From contig NC_088776.1 of the NCBI RefSeq assembly GCF_954871325.1, positions 13,888,052 through 13,952,051 of the forward strand: 64,000 bases of DNA, given 5' to 3'. Within the stretch, counting starts at the first letter, position 1. Each line of letters opens with the position of its first letter. Made by a program: the position numbers and the translations under genes. A model generated the notes under the pieces. It was not told the origin of the DNA. It ran no database searches and saw only the letters and a program-made list of their open reading frames with translations. Shown in pieces: positions 56,880 to 64,000 of this stretch. The stretch comes from Gordionus sp. m RMFG-2023. Taxonomy: Eukaryota > Nematomorpha > Gordioida > Chordodea > Parachordodidae.

Positions 56880-57589
56880 AACATAAAATTTAGAAGATTT
56901 AATATTGCGCATATCACAAAGTAACATTGTATTTTTTTTTAAAAAATGCAGACAATAGTGTTACTGTTTAGGGTCATGCAAAAACTTTTGGTGGCCCAGG
57001 GCATATATTAGTTCAGCAGTCCTGCTAAAAGAATGCTTACTTATGTGAATGAATTTTTCGGTATGCAAACTTTCATATGGGAAAAGCTCGTAGGTACTTC
57101 CTATCGGTGTTGATAGCAGGGTTTAACATTTGCTCAAAATTCAAAAATCTTCACAGATCGTTGCTCTTTTGAAGATCAAAAAATGCGAAGATTTTTTCGC
57201 TAAAAAAAATTTTGAGCTTGCTCAAAGAAGATTTTTGAGCAAAATAAAAAATATTTTTTGTAAAAAAATCTTCTATAATTTTGAGAAAATATTTTGAGAA
57301 TTTTATAATAAAATAAAATCTTTTGTAAGGAAATCTTTATTAAAATATTTTTGAAATTTTGATCTTAAAATTTTTTGGTAAATTCTTTAAAAATAAAATT
57401 TTTGATATATATTTTTTTTTATTTTATTATGTTAATGAAAATATTTTTTTTGAATAGGTTGTGAATGTGAGAATTGGTCATAATACCGACTGCATTTTTT
57501 TTAATATTTGGAATAAGTAATAATGATTATTTTAAAAATGTAATGTCATAATTTTAATGTTTTATATTTAATGTAAACTATAAAAGTGA

Positions 57590-58820
57590 CAATTGTCATA
57601 ATACTCATCTCAGAACCTTTAAAAATAATTATAATTAAAAAAGGCTAGTTGAGCATGTTTTGAGATGGTTTCAGTGATTGTAAAGCATATAAAGGTGACA
57701 ATTGTCATAATACTTATTTCACATATGTTTTAATTGGAAATAGAGAAAAATGATTATTTCAACATGAATTAATATAATGTGTAAACTATAAAAGTGACAA
57801 TTGTCATAATATTCATAACAGAACCTATAAAAATAATTTTATTTTTAGGTATTAAATAGGCGAGAAAAAATTTTTTGAGCATGTTTCGAGATGGTTTTAA
57901 TGATTGTAAAAATTGTCACAATCGTTATTTTTGAACTTTTTTAAAGCAAGTAGATAAAAATTTATTAAATATAAAATTAAATGTGGATGTACCATAGAGC
58001 AGTGACAATTGTCATAATCGTTATTTTTGAACTTTTTTGAATTTTTTTGAAGCAACAGAGTAAAATAATAAATTGTAAACATGTTAAATTGAAATTTAAA
58101 TGTGGATGTACCATAGAAAAGTGACAATTGTCATAATCGTTATTTTTAATCTTTTTTGATTTTTTTTGAAGCAAAAGGGTAAAATTATATATTGTAAACA
58201 TGTTAAATAAAAATTTCAGTGAAGATGTACCATAGAAATGTGACAATTATCATAATTGTTATTTTTGAACTTTTTTGAATTTTTTTAAAGCAAATAGGTA
58301 AAAATATATATTGTAAACCTGTTAAATTAAAATTTCAGTGAATATGTACCATAGAAAAGTGACAATTGTCATAATCGTTATTTTTAATCTTTTTTGATTT
58401 TTTTTGAAGAAACTATATATTGTAAACTTATTAAATTAAAATTTCACTGAAGATCTACCATAGAAAAGTGAAAATTGTCTTAATTGTCATTTTTAATCCC
58501 TTTTAAATTTTTTTGAACTTACATGGTAAAATAATAAATTGTAAACTTGTTAAATTTAAATGTGGATGTACTATAGAAATGTGACAATTGTCATAAACGT
58601 TTATTTTAATCTTTTTTGAATTTTTTTTAAGCAAAAGGGTAAAATTATATATTGTAAACATGTTAAATTAAAATTTCAGTGGAGATCTACCATAGAAAAG
58701 TGACAATTATCATTTTTAATTTTTTATTTAATTTTTTTGAACTTAAAGGGTAAAATAATAAATTGTACACATGTTAAATTAAAATTTCAGTGAATATGTA
58801 CCATAGATAAGTGACATATC
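57590..58820 (+). repeat. Left subterminal array of the 57117 hAT element
   Basis: The outer units (57590-57920) carry AAAGTGACAATTGTCATAAT with longer spacers. The inner units of about 119 bp (57910-58820) read GTGACAATTGTCATAATCGT, then ...AAATTGTAAACATGTTAAAT... and GATGTACCATAGAAAA. At least seven palindromic cores are intact or nearly so. The array ends at about 58820, before the transposase region. Confidence 0.85.
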
Positions 58821-59177
58821 TAATTCTCAACTCCCTTTTAAAATTATTTTAATATATATATTTTGAAATTATCACATTACTCATAGTCATATCCATTATT
58901 TTTAAATTAGGTTAATATGATCTTGTTGGGAAACACTTAAACCTCTGGGCAGATGATAATAGTATCATATATGTTAAATTTTTAGAGCCAACCGGAACGG
59001 AGTTGAACTAGAAAGATGCATCAATATAAACATGATATTTTTGGGATCAACAAATTTAAAAATATTTTTTCTTTAATCTTTTAAATCAATTTTAGATCTT
59101 AGAAACTACTATTTGGATATATCTAGTAAAATACGCCCCCCTCTGATTATACTATTCATACAAAAAATCTAAATCAG

Positions 59178-60075
59178 TTATATATATGAATTTTTATTTA
59201 TTAAAATTTCAATGTAAACAATAACTTTATAATGAAATAGGTTATATAAATAATTATTTAACAATGTACGATTAAGCTTTATAATTAAAATATCATCAAG
59301 TATATCTTTGTCTAATCTTGTCCTTAGAGAGGTTACAGTTAGTGCCAATGCACTAAATGCTCTCTCAACTGAGACCTGGGTGCAAGGAGCAGCAAGAATT
59401 ATTTGAGATAATTTAAATAATTCTGCATCTTGGTGTTTTCTTGAAACCCAATATTGCAAAATATCTTGTGAGGATGGCAATCTTTTGTTGTATAATAACG
59501 ATTTTATTTTTAGCTTGATATCGCTATTACATAATTCATAAAATATAGGTCCCTTCTTGCAATCACGCTCAATGTAAAGGTCAAGTTTTGTTTTTTTATA
59601 ATCACTAGTGGAAGGCATAACTAGAGTTGTATTTTCTTCATGAGGGTCAATAGCTTGCAATTGTTTCCAAGTTGCAAATATATGTTCCTAAAATAAAAAG
59701 ATGTATATTATAAATTTATTAATTTACCCTGGCCAATATTTTATCTTCTTCCAAAGGATATTTTCCATTTTCATAATGGAATCTAGGATCCATATATATC
59801 GCACTACGAAATGCGTCATTTTGAAAAAGATAGCTTTCTATAATGTTTAAACATTCCAACATACTTTTAGATAAATTATTATCCATTTCCTCCAGCTCCA
59901 TTTTGCATTCTAGCCATGAAGCAAAAAAATCACCTATTACAATATTACTTTTTTGTAATTTCATTGTGAATTTGTATAATGGGAAAAGGACTGATGTACC
60001 TAATAGGATAATATCAGAAGAATCGATTAAAAAATGCTCCTTTAGTAATATCTTTGAGATTTTTTTTATTTTGCA
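59178..60075 (-). CDS. hAT transposase C-terminal exons (N-terminus not found)
   Basis: The exon at 60075-59728 reads open and contains SVLFPLYKFTMKLQKSNIVI, then GDFFASWLECKMELEE and AIYMDPRFHYE, the hAT region upstream of the dimerisation domain. A 40-nt intron (59727-59688, GTAAAT...TTTTAG) is removed in phase. The exon 59687-59178 gives DILQYWVSRKHQDAELFKLS, then CTQVSVERAFSALAL and RTRLDKDILDDILIIKLN, the complete hATC domain, ending at TAA. Neither exon has internal stops, so this part may still be expressed. The upstream exons with the BED finger and first catalytic Asp were not recognised in 60076-61140. Its own C-terminal part looks better preserved than any other transposase in the window. 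Confidence 0.75.
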
Positions 60076-61140
60076 TTATATATAAAAAAAAAATTTTGTA
60101 ATTTTTAATTTTAACTTTCTTGTTTTTTCCTTTTATTTTTATTTTCACTTGTTTATTATATTTTGAAATAAAAAATCAGGAATTAATGTTATATAAAATA
60201 AAAAAAATGAATAAAATAATTGTTTTATTGAGGCCAAATAAAACCCCCATTTATAAATTTGGATGGGATACATTTATTTAATGTTTTTTTTATTTATATT
60301 TATAAAAAATCAAATGTTAAATGAAGATATAAAAAATGCATTTTCTTTTCTTTTCGTTTTTCCCATTGTCTCTCTCTCTCCCTCCTTTATTTATTTTTAT
60401 TTAATGTTTTGCCTTATGAATTAAAGAAAATAAAAATCTCAAAAAAATGAAATTTGCTGGTGCCAGCGAGGCGGCACCAGATTGAAAAAAAGTATTATAT
60501 AATTTTTTTTTATAAAATTGAATTCAAATTTTTTTTTAATTTTCATTGCTGTAATGGTACCCAAAACCGATACGTTTTCCCCCTTGAAGGAGGGAGTTTG
60601 ACGGATGGCCTCTTATTCTGTTTATGGCTATTTATATTTTTTCCTGACTCCAATTGCTATATTTCTTTTGTGGTTTATGATAGGTATCAGAGTTTATTGT
60701 AGAAAAATTTATTTGATTGGGTTAAGAATTATTTGTTATACCAAATAAAACTGAATTTGAAATATTTTGAGAATAAGATGGTTCTTCCTGTGAGGAAAAA
60801 TCTAAAAGATTATATATAATAAACAATATAATGTTAATTGGTACCAACATGTAGATGTAGAAAGATTTAAGAGACCTGGAGATAGTGACTATTTTACTAA
60901 TTTTGTAATTTTTAATATCTTAAAAAATGGGAATTTTATTTCCTGGGAATTATATTCATAGATTCTTTTTAATGTTTACCTAATAGATTTTAAATAATAA
61001 ACTAAAGTTAAAATTTTTTAGCCCGCTAATTGTTAAAATTTTGTAACCGATTCGCTCGCACTTTTTAAAATTATTAAGCTAGGCCGCCCAGGGACGGGCT
61101 TCAGCTAAAAACCTGCTAGTTTCAGCAAATAAATTCTAAA
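60076..61140. other. Central part of the 57117 element upstream of the transposase exons
   Basis: The N-terminal transposase exons are expected here but were not identified. There is a short perfect-stem hairpin CTGGTGCC...GGCACCAG at 60457-60480. CT-rich simple sequence lies at 60369-60386. Some GC-richer sequence at 60550-60620 could be a coding remnant on either strand. Confidence 0.35.
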
Positions 61141-62520
61141 ATGATCATAATGATTATGACAATTGTCATTTTTCTATGGTACATCCTCATTTAAATTTTA
61201 ATTTAACATGTTTACAATATATAATTTTATATTTTTGCTTCAAAATAATTCAAAAAAGATTAAAAATAACGATTATGACAATTGTCACTTTTCTATGGTA
61301 GATCTCCACTGAAATTTTAATTTAACATGTTTACAATATATAATTTTACCCTTTTGCTTAAAAAAAATTCAAAAAAGATTAAAATAAACGTTTATGACAA
61401 TTGTCACATTTCTATAGTACATCCTCATTTAAATTTTAATTTTACATGTTTATAATTTATTATTTTACCCTTTTGCTTCAAAAAAATTCCAAAAAGATTA
61501 AAAATGGCCATTATGACAATTGTCACTTATCTATGGTACATCCACATTTAAATTTAACAAGTTTACAATTTATTATTTTACCCTGTAAGTTCAAAAAAAA
61601 TTAAAAAAGATTAAAAATGACGATTAAGACAATTTTACTTTTCTATGGTAGATCTTCAGTGAAATTTTAATTTAATAAGTTTACAATATATAGTTTCTTC
61701 AAAAAAAATCAAAAAAGATTAAAAATAACGATTATGACAATTGTCACTTTTCTATGGTACATATTCACTGAAATTTTAATTTAACAGGTTTACAATATAT
61801 ATTTTTACCTATTTGCTTATAAAAAAAGTTCAAAGATAACAATTATGATAATTGTCACATTTCTATGGTACATCTTCACTGAAATTTTTATTTAACATGT
61901 TTACAATATATAATTTTACCCTTTTGCTTCAAAAAAATTCAAAAAAGATTAAAAATAACGATTATGACAATTGTCACTTTTCTATGGTACATCCACATTT
62001 AAATTTCAATTTAACATGTTTACAATTTATTATTTTACTCTGTTGCTTCAAAAAAATTCAAAAAAGTTCAAAAATAACGATTATGACAATTGTCACTGCT
62101 CTATGGTACATCCACATTTAATTTTATATTTAATTAATTTTTATCTACTTGCTTTAAAAAAGTTCAAAAATAACATTGTGACAATTTTTACAATCATTAA
62201 AACCATCTCGAAACATGCTCAAAAAATTTTTTCTCGCCTATTTAATACCTAAAAATAAAATTATTTTTATAGGTTCTGTTATGAATATTATGACAATTGT
62301 CACTTTTATAGTTTACACATTATATTAATTCATGTTTGAAATAATCATTTTTCTCTATTTCCAATTAAAACATATGTGAAATAAATATTATGACAATTGT
62401 CACCTTTATATGCTTTACAATCACTGAAACCATCTCAAAACATGCTCAACTAGCCTTTTTTAATTATAATTATTTTTAAAGGTTCTGAGATGAGTATTAT
62501 GACAATTGTCACTTTTATAG
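61140..62520 (-). repeat. Right subterminal array of the 57117 hAT element
   Basis: It is the reverse-complement counterpart of 57590-58820, with about ten TGACAATTGTCA-type cores (for example near 61157, 61275, 61394, 61513, 61737, 61972, 62084, 62290, 62391 and 62499) and one extra unit relative to the left. Reading frames across it are repetitive artefacts. Confidence 0.85.
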
Positions 62521-63000
62521 TTTACATTAAATATAAAACATTAAAATTATGACATTACATTTTTAAAATAATCATTATTACTTATTCCAAATATTAAAAA
62601 AAATGCAGTCGTATTATGACCAATTCTCACATTTACAACCTATTCAAAAAAAATATTTTCATTAACATAATAAAATAAAAAAAAATATATATCAAAAATT
62701 TTATTTTCAAAGAATTTACCAAAAAATTTTAAGATCAAAATTTCAAAAATATTTTAATAAAGATTTCCTTACAAAAGATTTTATTTTATTATAAAATTCT
62801 CAAAATATTTTCTCAAAATTATAGAAGATTTTTTTACAAAAAATATTTTTTATTTTACTCAAAAATCTTCTTTGAGCAAGCTCAAAATTTTTTTTAGCGA
62901 AAAAATCTTCGCAAAAAATTGATCTTCAAAGATTTTTTCCTCAAAATTTTGGGCGAAAAAAATCTTCAAATTTTTATTTGAAGATTTTTGTAAAACCCTG

Positions 63001-63729
63001 GTTGATAGTGAAACTATGGTTAAAATTTTTGGCTTGGATAGATGTATAGGTGGGTAATCGATTTAGCCTGGTCGATTTTTTTAGCTAAGGCTAAGTGCAT
63101 TTTTCTTGGCTAAGAATAAGCCTAAGCCTATTTAAGCACATTTATTTTGGCTAAAACTAAGCCTTAACCGATTTTTTTGGCTAAGCCTAAGCTAAGTGAC
63201 AAAATAACTTCATTTGGTTTCTAAACTCAATTTAAATTAGAGATCTGCAATGTCCAGTCCATGAAAATAATTTATGGCAGACATGATAGAGAATACCCTG
63301 CACCAAATTGACATTTAACTCATATCCTTCACAATAAATTAAAATTAAAAAAAATTTTTAAGTACCACCCACTCCCCATTATCATGGTGGTACAATATAG
63401 AGAAAAACCCGCCCATTCAATTAAAAATAACCTGCCCACCCAGCCCACCCATTTATCTAAAACTCCTTGCCCGTCCGCCCATTAGTCTAAAAATTTTTAC
63501 CCGCCCACCCATTATTTATAAAAAATTTTTAACCCAAGCCCGCTTATATAAAATTTAATTATGGTCATTCTTTCATTTTTTAAATATCTAATAAAAATAT
63601 TTCAGAATTACACCTCTACAAAAATTTTATAATTTATGAAATTAATATAAGTATAAAAATAATCAATGTAAATTATGGACAATTTATTTGATCAAATTGA
63701 ATATTTATGAAAAAAATATAAATGTAAAA
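63001..63729. other. Repeat-rich flank with GGCTAAG and CCCGCCCA motifs
   Basis: GTGGGTAATCGATTTAGCCTGG at 63050, followed by many GGCTAAG/AAGCCTAAG units to 63200, resembles the terminus and minisatellite of the 39005 element, so another member may begin here. At 63360-63550 several CCCGCCCACCC blocks occur, as in hAT elements with C-rich ends. No complete element could be delimited. Confidence 0.4.
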
Positions 63730-63856
63730 TTAATATTTTATGTAATTATAATGCAAAAATAATAATGAATCGACATTTTCTGGATTCAAACACGTTCTTC
63801 TTTGTTCTAAAAATCTTCCAGCAATGCTAATACCGCGTTCGGAAAAGGCACTAGAA
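63730..63856 (-). pseudogene. hAT transposase C-terminal fragment at window end
   Basis: The minus-strand frame reads SSAFSERGISIAGRFLEQRR followed by TCLNPENVDSLLFLHYN and a TAA at 63730-63732. This is the hATC motif (S.SERvFS.aG.i...RR..L.PenvdaLlfL.yN). Immediately upstream on the minus strand there are stops, so it is a degenerate end or the last exon of a copy continuing beyond 64000. It is a different hAT subfamily from the 57117 element. Confidence 0.65.
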
Positions 63857-64000
63857 AATTTTTATTATATTCCCATAAAAGGAAATTTTTAATAGACAAA
63901 AATGTTTATTTATTCTAAGAATAAGAAAAAAGTTTTATTGTTGTGTGTATTACATAATATAGTTAAGTATATGTTCTTCACTTAAAAAAAACGATTCATA

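Larger units (their letters stand above)
57117..63000. mobile_element. 5.9-kb hAT transposon with long repeat-array arms
   Basis: The ends CAGGGTTTAACAT (57117) and TTGTAAAACCCTG (to 63000) are inverted. The flanks GTTGATAG (57109-57116) and GTTGATAG (63001-63008) are an exact 8-bp duplication. Each arm is about 1.75-1.85 kb: a 480-bp distal part rich in AAGATTTTT/AAAATCTT, then arrays of the TGACAATTGTCA repeat. The central 2.3 kb (58860-61140) encodes hAT transposase exons on the minus strand. It lies about 240 bp after the CTP synthase stop. The family has the array in common with 39005-48500. Confidence 0.85.

Noticed and set aside
57897-58246. Overlapping minus-strand frames of 76-89 codons starting MSLFYGTS/MSHFYGTS
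   Set aside because: They are translations of the tandem 119-bp repeat; the same peptides recur at 61852-62252 and in the 39-47 kb arrays, following the repeat period and not a gene.
60454-60702. 82-codon plus-strand frame in the centre of the 57117 element
   Set aside because: Begins in a short hairpin and includes low-complexity Phe/Lys stretches; opposite to the transposase strand and without motif.

Overview
This window is nuclear DNA from a very AT-rich eukaryote. The recognisable host genes are animal-like: a VAP tail-anchored protein, a type II DnaJ (DNAJB), a CTP synthase and a secreted M14 carboxypeptidase. Most of their introns are only about 39-48 nt, GT...AG, while a few introns and all spacers are bloated with transposons. 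This combination would fit a parasitic metazoan with a reduced, AT-rich genome (a myxozoan cnidarian is one possibility), but the sequence alone does not settle the taxon.

Layout. 1-6.4 kb is a transposon stack: a MULE-related fragment inside GC-clamped inverted repeats, a foldback element (957-1923), a gag-protease-only LTR element (1986-3877) and a 5'-truncated non-LTR retrotransposon tail with a restriction-like endonuclease (4596-5720). 6.4-13.6 kb is a tandem array of three carboxypeptidase units: unit 1 is broken by a hAT insertion in exon 1 and has lost its catalytic part, unit 2 (9300-11024) is intact, and unit 3 is decayed and carries an insertion. 13.8-24.9 kb is a DNAJB gene on the minus strand; its second intron is about 8.7 kb and holds hAT elements, one of them containing a dead non-LTR reverse transcriptase, and a MITE nested in a MITE. 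26-30.5 kb is repeats and a decayed hAT element. 30.7-36.7 kb is the VAP gene, with five clear 5' exons and a 3' exon encoding the membrane anchor, plus a BED/hATC deletion derivative inside a long intron. 39.0-48.5 kb is a three-level nest: a foldback hAT-like element, a 6.1 kb MULE-like element inserted in it, and a 222 bp MITE inside that. 49.4-49.8 kb is a Helitron/PIF1 helicase fragment. 50.6-53.0 kb is a second gag-protease LTR element with good LTRs and target duplication. 55.7-56.9 kb is a seven-exon CTP synthase gene that stops before the glutaminase domain. 57.1-63.0 kb is a 5.9 kb hAT transposon with transposase exons and very long arms. The window ends in another hAT transposase tail.

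Most striking is the pair of elements at 39.0-48.5 and 57.1-63.0 kb. Both carry long arrays of a roughly 118 bp repeat whose core is the perfect palindrome TGACAATTGTCA, both have exact 8-bp target duplications, yet their terminal sequences differ. One encodes a hAT transposase and the other is an almost pure palindrome. They look like an autonomous/non-autonomous hAT system with unusually elaborate subterminal sites. All calls were made by eye; exon joins come from splice signals, phase and protein family knowledge.
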